A stretch of 64,000 nucleotides of DNA from an uncultured Collinsella sp. (GCA_944321445.1 CALULJ010000001.1:57571-121570), one strand, 5' to 3'; positions 1 to 8,823 are shown, counted from the stretch's first letter. Notes: generated by a model from the letters alone, not told the origin. Numbers and translations are program-made.

Positions 1-50
1 CTCCACCGGAGGTAGAAAGCCCGACTCCCCTTCCGCAGCAACCGCGCACA

Positions 51-88
51 GAAAAGCGGGGCCCGCCGATATGTTCGGCAGACCCCGC
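51..88 (-). terminator. Rho-independent terminator after rpsI
   Basis: A hairpin with GC-rich arms (about 56-70 and 73-88) reads on the minus strand as GCGGGG...CCCCGC and is followed by a short T tract (51-54). It lies about 30 bases past the rpsI stop and ends the rplM-rpsI transcript. Confidence 0.8.
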
Positions 89-117
89 CAAAAGCACATT
101 CCAAGTAAGCGAAAGGC

Positions 118-513
<396 letters not shown>

Positions 514-515
514 CT

Positions 516-959
516 TTAAGCCTCCAGCTCGATCTTAGTGGGGTTCTGAGCAGTGTGCGGATGCTCGGGGCCAGCGTAGACCTTGAGCTTCTTGAGCTGA
601 GCGCGACCGAGGGTGGTCTTGGGGAGCATGCCGCGGACGGCGCGCTCGATGACCTGCTCGGGGTGCTTCGCCATGGCCTGACGGAAGCTCTCAGCCTTGA
701 GGCCGCCATTGTAGCCGCTGTGACGGTAGTAAACCTTCTGGTCGGCCTTGTTGCCGGTAAGCTGGACCTTATCGGCGTTGATGACCACCACAAAGTCACC
801 GCAGTCAGAGTTGGGGGTGAACTGGGGCTTGTTCTTACCGCGCAGGATCATGGCGACCTGCGTGGCCAGACGGCCCAGGACAGCACCCTCGGCATCGACG
901 AGGACCCAATTGCGGGCAACCTCACCCTGCTTGGCGTAGTGAGTCGACTTCTGAATCAC
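516..959 (-). CDS. rplM: 50S ribosomal protein L13
   Basis: Large-subunit ribosomal protein L13 (uL13), 147 aa, full length. Family segments seen include [18 protein letters not shown] near the N terminus, the [11 protein letters not shown] stretch and the [12 protein letters not shown] motif. A GGAGGA Shine-Dalgarno lies just upstream of the ATG, which fixes the start. First gene of the rplM-rpsI operon; its promoter must lie in the 960-1123 gap before the patatin gene, which is on the same strand. Confidence 0.98.
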   Translation of the reverse strand: MIQKSTHYAKQGEVARNWVLVDAEGAVLGRLATQVAMILRGKNKPQFTPNSDCGDFVVVINADKVQLTGNKADQKVYYRHSGYNGGLKAESFRQAMAKHPEQVIERAVRGMLPKTTLGRAQLKKLKVYAGPEHPHTAQNPTKIELEA

Positions 960-1123
960 TTGACTCCTCCATGTACAGTACGTGTCTTAACAGAGATTCA
1001 CGGGGCTCTGCAAATGACTGAAGAATTATAGCGCGGGCAGACACGGGGTCAATGCGGGTTTTTCGCGCTCGCAGAGTTTCTGCACATGTTGCGAAATGTG
1101 TCCTCTCTGGGGACAGTTGCGGA

Positions 1124-1990
1124 TTAGAGGAAGGATTTTATGTTGGAGAGCAGGCGCTCGGCTTCTTGGCGACCTTGGATGTAGAGGTCGAGCAGCTTGG
1201 CGGTGTCGTGCTCCACGTGTCCGACCTCCACCGGACGGTGCGGAGCCAGCACGAGCGCGCGGCCCTCGTCCTCGTAGGCCCAGATGTGCTCGCGCTGCTC
1301 GTTGTAGCGCTCGTGGCGGTTCTCGATGGCATCCAGCAGGTAGGGATACTCCGCATAGCGCGTGCGCGCGGCGGCCATGAGTTCGTAGGGGCTCTTCTTG
1401 TACGCGCGGTGCTGCGTGAGCACTACGATGGCACGGTCGTAGCCAGCGTCCTCGAGCACGTGCTCAATGGGCACCGAGTCGGCCACGCCGCCGTCCAGGT
1501 ACAGGTGCCCGTCGATCTCGACCGGGGGCGCCATGAGCGGCAGCGACGTCGAGGCGCGCACGGCGTCGATATCGAGCACCGCGTTTTTGACCTCGAGGTA
1601 GGCCGCCGTGCCAAAGACGATGTCGGTCGCCACGGCCACAAGCGGCATGGGGTTCGCCAGATACGCATCGTTATCGAAGGGGTCCAGGCGATCCTGGACG
1701 TCGTTCAGCATGAAGTCGTAGCCGATGAAGCTGCCACTGCGGGCAAACGACTTCGCGCCCATGTAGCGCTCGTCGTTGCAATACGCCAGGTTGATGCGGT
1801 TGGGACGGCCGATCTGACGCGACTTATAGGAAAGGCCGTTCAGCACACCGGCGCTCACGCCGTAGCAGGCATCAGGCTGGATCTTGTGCTCCATCAGCAC
1901 GTCGAGCACGCCAGCTGTGAACTGCCCGCGAAAGCTGCCGCCCTCGAGGATGATCGCCGTCTTGCCCACATGTTCTGCCCGCTGCTCCAT
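1124..1990 (-). CDS. Patatin-like phospholipase family protein
   Basis: Predicted lipid acyl hydrolase of the bacterial patatin family (RssA/YjjU-like), 288 aa. Visible family parts are the glycine-rich oxyanion-hole segment GGSFRGQFTAGVLDVL near residue 20, the nucleophile-elbow serine in GVSAG near residue 45, and the catalytic aspartate in DGGVADSVP near residue 165. There is no signal peptide, so it is probably cytoplasmic. It stands alone on the minus strand between rplM and ssrA. Its stop lies about 8 bases from a short sequence (1098-1116) resembling a repeat found several times in this window. The substrate cannot be told from sequence. Confidence 0.88.
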   Translation of the reverse strand: MEQRAEHVGKTAIILEGGSFRGQFTAGVLDVLMEHKIQPDACYGVSAGVLNGLSYKSRQIGRPNRINLAYCNDERYMGAKSFARSGSFIGYDFMLNDVQDRLDPFDNDAYLANPMPLVAVATDIVFGTAAYLEVKNAVLDIDAVRASTSLPLMAPPVEIDGHLYLDGGVADSVPIEHVLEDAGYDRAIVVLTQHRAYKKSPYELMAAARTRYAEYPYLLDAIENRHERYNEQREHIWAYEDEGRALVLAPHRPVEVGHVEHDTAKLLDLYIQGRQEAERLLSNIKSFL

Positions 1991-2210
1991 GGTGCGCCCT
2001 TCGTTTCTCGTTGCGTGGTTTTTCCTCTTCTACCACAAAACGGGCGGCGTAAACGGAAGCGCTCACTGATTCTCCGATGAAGCCCGAAACGCCAAGCTGT
2101 CAACTGGGGTGAATACTTTCAGCTCGTGCGTGGTAGAATACGTAATCCACGGCCTGCGCGGCCGTGCGCACATTGACAGGTCGAGCGGCTTGGCCGCCCG
2201 GTCAACCCAA

Positions 2211-2581
2211 GGGGGCGACTGGTTTCGACACGATAGCTCTGAGAGAGGAAGCAGGCCGTGGTCTCCTCGCCACGTTAAACAGGGGTACCGTCAAAATGAA
2301 TTGACAAGAATTCTTCTTATGAGCCCCAGCTGGCTCTCGCTGCTTAGTATTTAATTGCAGCGCGTCGCACTCGGGAGGTTCCCCGACCCGAGCCCGATGT
2401 CATTTGAGGGGAATGCTCCCACGCACGTAATCGGTATGGCGCGGGCTAAGACTGAACCGGTTGGGACGCCGCGAGCGTGTCGCTGCGCGCAACGCGTCCG
2501 AGACTAAATCAGCGACTGAGCCTGGAGATGCCGATCAGGGGGCTTTCGTGGACCGGAGTTCGATTCTCCGCGCCTCCACCA
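2211..2581 (+). ncRNA. ssrA: Transfer-messenger RNA (tmRNA)
   Basis: The 5' end GGGGGCGACTGGTTTCGAC is the classic tmRNA start. The 3' end carries the T-arm GGAGTTCGATTCTCC and acceptor strand CGCCTCC followed by encoded ACCA, pairing with the 5' GGGGGCG. The internal tag frame ends GCT CTC GCT GCT TAG (2333-2347). Reading back from it gives a probable tag DKNSSYEPQLALAA with GAC at 2303 as likely resume codon; the in-frame TGA at 2297 limits how far upstream it could start. It rescues stalled ribosomes with SmpB. Confidence 0.96.
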
Positions 2582-2591
2582 CAAGGAACGA

Positions 2592-2623
2592 GCAGGTAGA
2601 CCCACGTGTCTGCCTGCTTTTTT
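2592..2623 (+). terminator. Terminator after ssrA
   Basis: A ten-pair stem, GCAGGTAGAC (2592-2601) with GTCTGCCTGC (2608-2617) and one G-U pair, is followed directly by six Ts. It ends tmRNA transcription 11 bases beyond the encoded CCA. Confidence 0.9.
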
Positions 2624-2639
2624 ATTGCAGCTGTAAACC

Positions 2640-2657
2640 CGCGGAGAATCGAACTCC
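2640..2657 (-). repeat. Inverted 18-bp copy of the tmRNA T-arm
   Basis: The 18 bases at 2640-2657 are the exact reverse complement of 2555-2572, the T-arm and acceptor part of tmRNA. The copy sits 83 bases away, past the terminator. It may be a scar of integration at ssrA; integrase sites usually give direct copies, so the inverted orientation is odd. Confidence 0.6.
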
Positions 2658-3295
2658 AAACGGAGCGCGGAGCTGTATGGTGCCAACGGGTGTCCGAATT
2701 GCATACTCTGGCGACCATAGTGCATAGAGAACCCGGCGTTCAGGCCATCCGAGCCGAGCCGGTAGCCAAATAATCGAGTTTTGGTAATTACCATCGGTTT
2801 TATAACATATTATTAGTCTGAATTCGGACTTTTTTATACATAACTCTCACTGTTTCCGCAGGTATTTTGATTCGTTTATACATTCGCATCTTTCCCGACA
2901 CGGCGCGCGCTGTATGCGCAAGACCAAAACTCGAGTTTTTGGTTTTCGCCCCCATCGCTGGCAGAAAACCCCATGCGCAGCGGAGCGAGCCACACGGTCA
3001 CAGATTGCATGAAGGGTGCTCATAAGCATAAATGCGAGGTATTGCAAGCGTTAAAGCTGAACATTTTCGGTGGAGCGTTATGTTTATTCGGCGAACGGTA
3101 GACGGTCTTTTTTGCTACCAACACCCTCCTTTTCTAGTGTTTACCTGCGCTTTTAACGAATTGATAGCGCGCGAGTAGTCTTCTTAGGGCATCTTCACAT
3201 ACGTGAAGAATGCGTCACAAATCTTGAATGGGGCTCGACACAACCGGTATCGTTCCCATCGCACTTGTTTGCCCTCGTTTTTGGAGGTACCACAC
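2658..3295. other. Gene-free AT-rich stretch with a dispersed palindromic repeat
   Basis: No convincing gene is seen here. Much of it is more AT-rich than the surroundings. At 2912-2941 it carries a ~30-bp motif containing ACCAAAACTCGAG and the inverse GAGTTTTTGG; the same motif with four changes recurs at 40851-40880. A related CGAGTTTTGGT occurs at 2774-2784. The last part should hold the promoter of the gene starting at 3296. Confidence 0.5.
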
Positions 3296-3751
3296 ATGAA
3301 CGCACAGAACGCACAACTCGCCGGCGCCCTCATTGGCCTTGGCGCTACCATCACCCAGGCCATGGACGAGATCGAGGACTTCGTCCCCTGCGGTCATCCG
3401 GCATCCATCGTCATCGACGGCCTGTCCTCCCTCGACGCCTCGCTCTCCGATGAGCAGCGCAGCGAGCAACTGGACACCGTCACCAACCTCATCAACCATG
3501 TGAGCGAGAAGCGCGGCGTGCCCGCCCACTCCATCGTTGACATCGACGCCATCGGCGGCATCAAGACCAAGCTCCTGGGCGAACTGCAGGACGTCGCTAC
3601 CGCCGTCAAGGAGACCACCAACCTGGATCACCAGGGCGTGAACGCTTGGATCTATCGTTCGCTCGCCGCCATCGAGACCAACGGCACCCTCGAGGCCGCC
3701 GAGCGCATGGCTGAGGTCCAGGTCATCAAGGCCGCCGTCAAGACCATCTAA
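3296..3751 (+). CDS. Hypothetical soluble alpha-helical protein
   Basis: A 151-aa protein I do not recognise. The start is the ATG at 3296, preceded by TGGAGG; the open frame extends further upstream without a ribosome site. The sequence is acidic and looks alpha-helical, with no signal peptide or membrane segment, one cysteine (FVPCGHP near residue 32) and repeated D/E-rich turns such as DGLSSLDASLSDEQ and DIDAIGGIKTK. Codon use is typical of well-expressed genes in this window. It is monocistronic and convergent with the membrane-protein gene at 3977. Function unknown. Confidence 0.8.
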   Translation: MNAQNAQLAGALIGLGATITQAMDEIEDFVPCGHPASIVIDGLSSLDASLSDEQRSEQLDTVTNLINHVSEKRGVPAHSIVDIDAIGGIKTKLLGELQDVATAVKETTNLDHQGVNAWIYRSLAAIETNGTLEAAERMAEVQVIKAAVKTI

Positions 3752-3872
3752 GGTCGCATACGCCAAAACGGCTTGCGTGCGCGCAGGCCAACATATCACG
3801 ACAGCTTGCTCGAGCGGCGGCGCCCTGGCGTCGTCGCTCTTTTTTGGCTTGCACGGCAGCGGTTGCAAACGA

Positions 3873-3935
3873 AAGCGGCCCACGAAGCGGGCTTGGAGAC
3901 GTTGCATCTTTGAACCCTGGCTTCGTGGGCCGCTT
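3873..3935. terminator. Long-armed hairpin between convergent genes
   Basis: Perfect 16-bp arms, 3873-3888 and 3920-3935, with a 31-base loop that can pair three more bases. It lies between the converging genes ending at 3751 and 3977 and could serve both as a terminator, although no strong T tract follows. Confidence 0.6.
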
Positions 3936-3976
3936 GAGAGCAGAGGGGCAGGCTACTCCCCTCTTCATGCGCTTGT

Positions 3977-4582
3977 CTACTGGCGCTGCTGCACTATGGA
4001 CCCCGCAATGGTGAGGATCAGCGTACCCAGGAAGATGGGCGTGCCGTACAGCGAGGCAAAGTCGTTGGCGATGTAGTCGGACAGCGCGTTAAACGTGGCG
4101 AGTGAGTCGGCAGGAACCGCGAGAGCCGTGAGCTCACCAAAGGCGAGCACGGCGGCGAGGACATTGGGCACCACGAACGTAGCTCCCGTGTATGCCGTGC
4201 CCACGCGAACGAAGAAGTCGCACCACTTGAGGGCAGCAAGGCCCAGCAGAATGGCGGCCAGCGCAAGAACGACCATGCTATAACCCGCGTACTCCTGCGG
4301 CAGGAACAGAGACACGACGAAGCCCAGCGCGGCTCCGGCAGCACATCCAATAAGGAAAACGCCGGCCTTGTAGGCATACTTGGACAGCAGCGCCGCCACG
4401 ACGCCCAGCACGAGGGCGACAATGAGCGACACGGGCGAGCCGTCGAACGTGGACATACCGATGTTGAACACGCCCAAGAAGACGAGCGCACCGAGCATCA
4501 CGTAGAAGAGCTTTTTGCCCATAAAGCACGCGATGGCGCCCACGGCGATATTCACCAGCAGATAGAGGATTACGAACTCCAT
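3977..4582 (-). CDS. Multi-pass membrane protein of unknown function
   Basis: A 201-aa, strongly hydrophobic protein with about seven predicted membrane helices starting at MEFVILYLLVNIAVGAIAC. The start is set by AGAAAGG just upstream of the ATG; the frame continues upstream without a ribosome site. The helix pattern with glycine and alanine-rich segments and a GDxVS-free core loosely recalls the TM7S3/TMEM198-like (DUF4203) group, but this is a weak resemblance. Monocistronic, with its own promoter at 4698-4726. No catalytic residues stand out. Confidence 0.75.
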   Translation of the reverse strand: MEFVILYLLVNIAVGAIACFMGKKLFYVMLGALVFLGVFNIGMSTFDGSPVSLIVALVLGVVAALLSKYAYKAGVFLIGCAAGAALGFVVSLFLPQEYAGYSMVVLALAAILLGLAALKWCDFFVRVGTAYTGATFVVPNVLAAVLAFGELTALAVPADSLATFNALSDYIANDFASLYGTPIFLGTLILTIAGSIVQQRQ

Positions 4583-4697
4583 AGTCAACCTTTCTTGCGT
4601 CCCACAGGACAGGTTTGGGGGTCGGTTTTCGACCCGACCATTTTCCCAGAAAACAGGGCCTGTAGCGGGCATTCAACGAATATCTTCAGAGGCTTGG

Positions 4698-4726
4698 AGT
4701 ATACAGGTCTGCGGAAGGTCCGACAA
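4698..4726 (-). promoter_or_regulatory. Sigma-70-type promoter for the gene at 3977-4582
   Basis: On the minus strand TTGTCG (4721-4726) and TATACT (4698-4703) are separated by exactly 17 bases, a near-consensus housekeeping promoter. It would give a leader of roughly 105 bases. Confidence 0.65.
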
Positions 4727-4866
4727 TTATCTTACAAATATATAACAGGGCTATTTTAGTTGTTGCAACATATAGTTAATAAAGGTTTGTATGAATATTT
4801 CTGCTCAGCGAGGGAATAATCGAACCCACGGTAGAGTCCGTTCGCGGGCGACGCTTCCGGATGATT

Positions 4867-4887
4867 GCCGCAGCACAAAGCTGCGGC
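4867..4887 (+). promoter_or_regulatory. Hairpin next to the ribosome site of the 43-aa peptide
   Basis: Perfect 8-bp arms GCCGCAGC and GCTGCGGC with a 5-base loop end 4 bases before the strong Shine-Dalgarno TAAGGAGGT (4892-4900). It could modulate access to the ribosome site or stabilise the transcript. Confidence 0.5.
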
Positions 4888-4907
4888 TACCTAAGGAGGT
4901 TTTGCCT

Positions 4908-5039
4908 ATGGATATGTTCTCTTTTGAAAGTATCCTTGAAGTCCTGCAGGCAGTGCAGCTTGTGCTTCTGATCATCAAGAACGTTCTTGAAATCAGAAAG
5001 GAGTATAAGCGGAGACGGATGGAGCGAAGTAACGAGTAG
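4908..5039 (+). CDS. Small membrane peptide, 43 aa
   Basis: A very short gene with a near-perfect Shine-Dalgarno (TAAGGAGGT, 8 bases from the ATG). The peptide has an N-terminal MDMFSFESI, one hydrophobic helix LEVLQAVQLVLLIIKNVLEI and a highly basic tail RKEYKRRRMERSNE. This layout, a single membrane helix with a charged C terminus encoded alone, is what type I toxins and other small membrane proteins look like. No homology is recognised, and no antisense RNA can be shown from sequence alone. A hairpin overlaps the stop codon. Lies divergent from the membrane-protein gene at 3977. Confidence 0.65.
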   Translation: MDMFSFESILEVLQAVQLVLLIIKNVLEIRKEYKRRRMERSNE

Positions 5040-5064
5040 GGGCCAGTTGCAGCTGGCCCCCTAC
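5036..5064 (+). terminator. Hairpin overlapping the stop of the 43-aa peptide
   Basis: Arms TAGGGGCCAG (5037-5046, including the TAG stop) and CTGGCCCCCTA (5053-5063) form a strong stem-loop. No T run follows, so it may be an RNA-stability element rather than a classic terminator. Confidence 0.5.
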
Positions 5065-5223
5065 CGAACTTAGCGCCGCCCGTAGTGTAGGTACGGGCTC
5101 TGCCGCTTGCTTTGATTGTACCCCCATCTTGCGGGGCTGAATACTTGAATTGACCGCGTTATTCAGATTCTTCGTTTGTTCAAGAAGCGACGCACGGACG
5201 CTCGCGCGCGGCAACCAATCATG

Positions 5224-5257
5224 AAGGCCCGCCCTGTTCGGTTACAGGGCGGGCCTT
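5224..5257 (-). terminator. Terminator of the pilus operon
   Basis: AAGGCCCGCCCTGT (5224-5237) pairs perfectly with ACAGGGCGGGCCTT (5244-5257) around a 6-base loop, just past the stop of the minor pilin gene at 5271. It marks the end of the minus-strand pilus cluster. Confidence 0.75.
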
Positions 5258-5270
5258 GTTGGTGGCGGGG

Positions 5271-6347
5271 TCAGGACTGGTTGTTTCCGTCGTCGGGTGA
5301 AGCGACTTCGACGGGTTCTGGCTCGTCTGCGGCATCGGGTTCGGGCTCTTCGGGTGAGGAGGAGTCCGTGGTGGAATCGTTGTCCTCGACGTCGGCTGCG
5401 CCAGCGGAAGGCGTGTCGGGGTCCGGATCGTCATCGGAACCTGCTGCTTCCGTGGCGACGGCGACGGGCTTGGGGCGCATGATGCGTCCGGCGATGAGGG
5501 CGAGGCCGCCAAGCACGAGTAGCGCGCCGATAGCGATGCGCGACGAGTCGCCCGTTTGGGTGAGGAACTTGCCGGGGTCCCACGGTTCTCCAGGTTCGCC
5601 GGGTTCTCCAGGTTCGCCGGGTTCTCCGGGTTCGCCAGGTTCTCCGGGCTCCCCCGGCTCACCAGGTTCGCCTGGGTCGCCGGGATCCTCGGGCTCGCCC
5701 GGGTCATCGGGATCGCCGGGATCATCGGGGTCATCGGGGTCATCAGGGTCGTCGGGATCATCCGGATCCTCCGGCTTCCCGGGCTCGTCCGGGCCCTCGA
5801 ACTTCGGCGTGGCCGTCACGTTGTAGATGAGCTCCCCGTCTTCGGCGAGCGGCACACTCACCACGAAGGGGTCGCAGGTGTAGCCCTCGTTGCCGGACGC
5901 GGCCGCAATGCGGTTCACCAGGTACAGGCCCGGCTCCAGGTTCCAAAAGCCTACCTCGCCGTTCGCGTCGGTCGTGCGCTTGGCGGTATACAGGTCGTTC
6001 GCGTCGGCATAGCGCGCGAGCTCCTTGGCCGCCTCGTCCACCTCGGAGGCAGGCATGTTGCCCCAGTCGTAGTCAAAGCCCTCGAACGGCGCGACCGGCG
6101 TGTAGCCCGTCACGATCCCGACCTCGGCATCGACCTCCACGGATGCCACGCGCGCAATGCCCCATGTGTCGCCGGCAAGCACCACGGTGGTGCTGCCCAC
6201 GGTCACCCGGCAGTCGAGCACGATCGACCCGCGCGCAGCCGCCAACGCGCGCGCAGGCGCCACAAACGCCAGCACGCAGGCGAGCACCGCCACCAGGGCA
6301 AATGCTACCCGGCGCGAAACCGATGCGGTCGATATGTTAGCGCGCAT
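5271..6347 (-). CDS. LPXTG-type minor pilin/surface protein with collagen-like stalk
   Basis: Predicted cell-wall-anchored surface protein, 358 aa from the ATG at 6347. In order: signal peptide (RRVAFALVAVLACVLAFVAPARALA); a Cna-B-like globular domain to about residue 190; a low-complexity stalk of PDD/PGD and Gly-Glu-Pro triplets (about 190-255); a sorting motif LTQTG near residue 262 in place of LPXTG; one membrane helix; then an unusually long acidic tail of about 65 residues after the RxxRPKP stop-transfer. The gene starts 11 bases inside the end of the sortase gene, so translation is coupled. Likely substrate of that sortase and base or tip pilin. Confidence 0.82.
   Translation of the reverse strand: MRANISTASVSRRVAFALVAVLACVLAFVAPARALAAARGSIVLDCRVTVGSTTVVLAGDTWGIARVASVEVDAEVGIVTGYTPVAPFEGFDYDWGNMPASEVDEAAKELARYADANDLYTAKRTTDANGEVGFWNLEPGLYLVNRIAAASGNEGYTCDPFVVSVPLAEDGELIYNVTATPKFEGPDEPGKPEDPDDPDDPDDPDDPDDPGDPDDPGEPEDPGDPGEPGEPGEPGEPGEPGEPGEPGEPGEPGEPWDPGKFLTQTGDSSRIAIGALLVLGGLALIAGRIMRPKPVAVATEAAGSDDDPDPDTPSAGAADVEDNDSTTDSSSPEEPEPDAADEPEPVEVASPDDGNNQS
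5582..5775 (-). repeat. Tandem coding repeat (Gly-Glu-Pro and Asp-Asp-Pro triplets)
   Basis: About 65 codons made of 9-bp and related units encode GEP, GDP and DDP triplets in the stalk of the minor pilin. Such arrays change copy number by slippage, so stalk length probably varies between strains. The opposite strand gives a long open frame of GSP repeats that is a shadow. Confidence 0.8.
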
Positions 6348-7203
6348 GCTTGCCACGCGAATACGCCTCCTTGTCCTTGCGGTTGGTGCGAACCTTGAGC
6401 ACGATGAAGAACGCCGCCAGCACCGCCAGCGCAATCATGAGCAGCAGGTACGGCAGCGGGATGTTGATGAAGCCGCCGACGGAATCGATCTCGTCTTCCA
6501 TCTCGGGCACGTAGGGGATGCGGTGCGCGTGCACGAGCAGCCGGTGCGAATTGATGCCGTACGGCGTGCAGGTGATGAGCGTCACCAGGTCCTCGCCGGG
6601 CTGGATGGCGAGCGATTCGGTCTCGGTGGGTAGCACCGTCTCGATGCTGTGGACCTCGTAGGCGAGGGTTTCGTCCAAGATCTTGATGTAGAACTGGTCG
6701 CCCTCCTCCATTTGGTCGAGATCGGTGAACAGCTTGGCAGACGGCAGCCCGCGGTGGCCGGAGAGAGCCGCGTGCGTGGACTCGCCGCCCACGGGCAGCG
6801 AGGTTTCGCTGAGGTGGCCCACACCCACCTGGAGCACCTTCTCTTCCACGCCGTGGTAGATGGGCAGCTCCACGTTCATTTTGGGGATGATGATGTAGCC
6901 CATCATCCCGTCGCCGTTCAGGTTGAGGAGGTCCTCGTAGGCCTCCACGGCCTGAGCGGGCTCGCCGCCCTCGGACGCTGTCGGGGCGCCCGAGGATGCG
7001 GCAAGCGCGTCGTTGTATGCGTGCGCGCGAGCGAGCATTTGCTCGCGCTCCTGCGCGGAAAGGTCAACGGTGGCCTGGTCGTACGAAGCCACGGCACGGC
7101 TCGCGTTTTGCTCGATAAGGTAGTTGCTGATGGTCGGATACAGCAGGACGAGCAGACCGGCCAAAATGACCAGCACCGGCAGTATGTCGCGCACACGCTT
7201 CAC
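6337..7203 (-). CDS. Class C sortase (pilin polymerase)
   Basis: Transpeptidase that links pilin subunits, 288 aa. Visible: N-terminal membrane helix (LPVLVILAGLLVLLYPTISN); the class C segment GYIIIPKMNVELPIYHG; catalytic His in LSGHRGLPSAKLF; catalytic Cys in TLITCTPYGINSHRLLVHAHR with the Arg in the same stretch; and a C-terminal membrane helix followed by a basic tail, typical of class C. The start is GTG at 7203 with AGGTG upstream. It lies between major and minor pilin genes with overlap to the latter, so it very likely polymerises them. Confidence 0.93.
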   Translation of the reverse strand: MKRVRDILPVLVILAGLLVLLYPTISNYLIEQNASRAVASYDQATVDLSAQEREQMLARAHAYNDALAASSGAPTASEGGEPAQAVEAYEDLLNLNGDGMMGYIIIPKMNVELPIYHGVEEKVLQVGVGHLSETSLPVGGESTHAALSGHRGLPSAKLFTDLDQMEEGDQFYIKILDETLAYEVHSIETVLPTETESLAIQPGEDLVTLITCTPYGINSHRLLVHAHRIPYVPEMEDEIDSVGGFINIPLPYLLLMIALAVLAAFFIVLKVRTNRKDKEAYSRGKHAR

Positions 7204-7227
7204 AATGACACCTAGATTAGGAAGGCG

Positions 7228-8823
7228 TTACGCCATGTGGGAACCGTTGGAAGCAGCGTTGCGACGGTTGCGCTGAACCATCCAGATAGCGCCACCAGCC
7301 ACGACAGCCACGCCGACGACGGTGAAGATCACGGTACCCATGCCACCGGTGCCGGGGAGGAGGGTGCCCTGACGGTTCTCGATCTTGACGGTATGGTCAT
7401 TGGCGGTATTGGCAGTGGAGTCAACGGTCACCGTCGATGTTTGGAGCGTGCCATCGGGCGCAAACTCAGCATCGATAGTAATCTTAAACGGATCAGTCGG
7501 CTTATTGAACCCATCGGGCTGTTTGGTCTCCTTGAGCCAGTAAACGCCCTCGCCCAGACCGTCGATGTTCACCGTGCCGGTATCAACCGTAACAATGGTG
7601 TCCGTGATCGTCAGGCTACCCGAGGCCGCAATTTCCTCAGCCGTAGCGACGCGATAGTGCGTAGCATCAACCTTGACGAACTTGATTGCGGCATTGGCAG
7701 TCTCCGCCTTGGCATCGCCCTCATTGTCATACAGCTTGAACTCAGCATCAGCAAGATATGCGCTATCGTTTCCGGCCGCGTACTTGTGAAGATTGATATC
7801 GAAGGTGTAGACCTTATCTTTATCGATCTCGGTCTCTCCGTCATAGCCACCATCGGGTTTATTGGAGTAGTTAATCTTGACCTCATTGGTCTCGGGATCG
7901 GCATCAACGATGGCGTTCTCGTTCAGCTTGGCCTTGTAAGTAATGACGATGTCTTCACCCGTGGCATATTTGCTATCCGTAATGTGCTGGATAACATCAA
8001 CCAGGTCGATAGTCAGCTTGTTGTTACCACTATTCGGCTCGGTCACCGTGTAGTCGGTGTTAACCTTCATGGCGTCACCGCCGATAGTCACCTGCACAGA
8101 CCCCGGCACGAAGGTAAGACCATCAGTGAAGGTATCCGTGAACTTCATGTTATAGGTCTTGTAGTTCGTGGTGTCAGGCACCTTTGACTTGACGGTAAAG
8201 GTAAGCTCTTTACCAATCTGGCCCATGGAGCCGTGCTCGCCATCAATAGTCTTGGAGACGGTCGGGTACTCGCTCTTGAGCTCAATGTTCGCCGTCTCGT
8301 CGACCACCACGTTCGTCAGCATGGCATCAGTGCCACGATCGTTGTTACCCGTGGAACCAAGCGCGGGAACGACGAGGTAATACCCCGGAGCAACCGTAAC
8401 CTGAGCAACATACTTGCCCGAACTTGCGGCTGCATTCCCCGTGCCAGTGGCAGCGATTGCGGGGTCCTGGGCAAGAACCCAAGCGCGCATCTTCTTGGCG
8501 AAGTTGATGACGTTCTCGTCATCATCCGCTCCCAAAGCATGAACGTACTCGAACGCCTTGGAGGAAAGCGTTGTGTCATCCGCAAGACTGCACTCATCCA
8601 CGAAGAACTTCTTGAACGTGTCATTCAGAACATAGGAGCCGTTATCGACCTTGAAAACCTGATAGGCCGAAACCGTCTTGCCTTTGAACTCTTTACTGTT
8701 GCTGGTCACTGTAATGGTGCCGGTCGTTCCCCCCGCATATGCAGGCAGGGCGGTGGCGAGGGCACTCACCACCAGGGCAACAACCGTCAAGGCTGCTACC
8801 AGCTTTTTCTTGATTCCTTGCAT
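7228..8823 (-). CDS. Major fimbrial subunit, LPXTG-anchored with isopeptide domains
   Basis: Predicted shaft pilin, 531 aa from the ATG at 8823, preceded by AAGGAAGG. Order: signal peptide ending ALPAYA; D1-like N-terminal domain; pilin-motif region SEYPTVSKTIDG near residue 190, whose lysine would be the polymerisation residue; a D2-type domain (about 195-350); a SpaA/Cna-B-like domain with the E-box YWLKETKQPDGF near 435; sorting signal LLPGTGG near 489; membrane helix; basic tail. The neighbouring class C sortase is the obvious polymerase. Intramolecular isopeptide bonds are expected from the family, not shown. Confidence 0.92.
   Translation of the reverse strand: MQGIKKKLVAALTVVALVVSALATALPAYAGGTTGTITVTSNSKEFKGKTVSAYQVFKVDNGSYVLNDTFKKFFVDECSLADDTTLSSKAFEYVHALGADDDENVINFAKKMRAWVLAQDPAIAATGTGNAAASSGKYVAQVTVAPGYYLVVPALGSTGNNDRGTDAMLTNVVVDETANIELKSEYPTVSKTIDGEHGSMGQIGKELTFTVKSKVPDTTNYKTYNMKFTDTFTDGLTFVPGSVQVTIGGDAMKVNTDYTVTEPNSGNNKLTIDLVDVIQHITDSKYATGEDIVITYKAKLNENAIVDADPETNEVKINYSNKPDGGYDGETEIDKDKVYTFDINLHKYAAGNDSAYLADAEFKLYDNEGDAKAETANAAIKFVKVDATHYRVATAEEIAASGSLTITDTIVTVDTGTVNIDGLGEGVYWLKETKQPDGFNKPTDPFKITIDAEFAPDGTLQTSTVTVDSTANTANDHTVKIENRQGTLLPGTGGMGTVIFTVVGVAVVAGGAIWMVQRNRRNAASNGSHMA

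Noticed and set aside
2555..2657. Classic attL/attR pair at ssrA
   Set aside because: The copy is inverted, not direct, and no integrase is in the window.
2504..2794. Minus-strand frame of 96 codons over the tmRNA 3' end
   Set aside because: It runs through tmRNA, its terminator and the inverted copy; a known type of spurious call.
2847..3047. 66-codon minus-strand frame in the AT-rich gap
   Set aside because: No ribosome site and it crosses the dispersed ACCAAAACTCG repeat.
5582..5775. Possible CRISPR-like array
   Set aside because: Units are 9 bp and in frame with a coding region; no spacers. No CRISPR array or cas gene was seen anywhere.
5176..5826. Plus-strand frame rich in Gly-Ser-Pro repeats
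   Set aside because: It is the complement of the GEP/DDP stalk of the minor pilin; no ribosome site or domain of its own.
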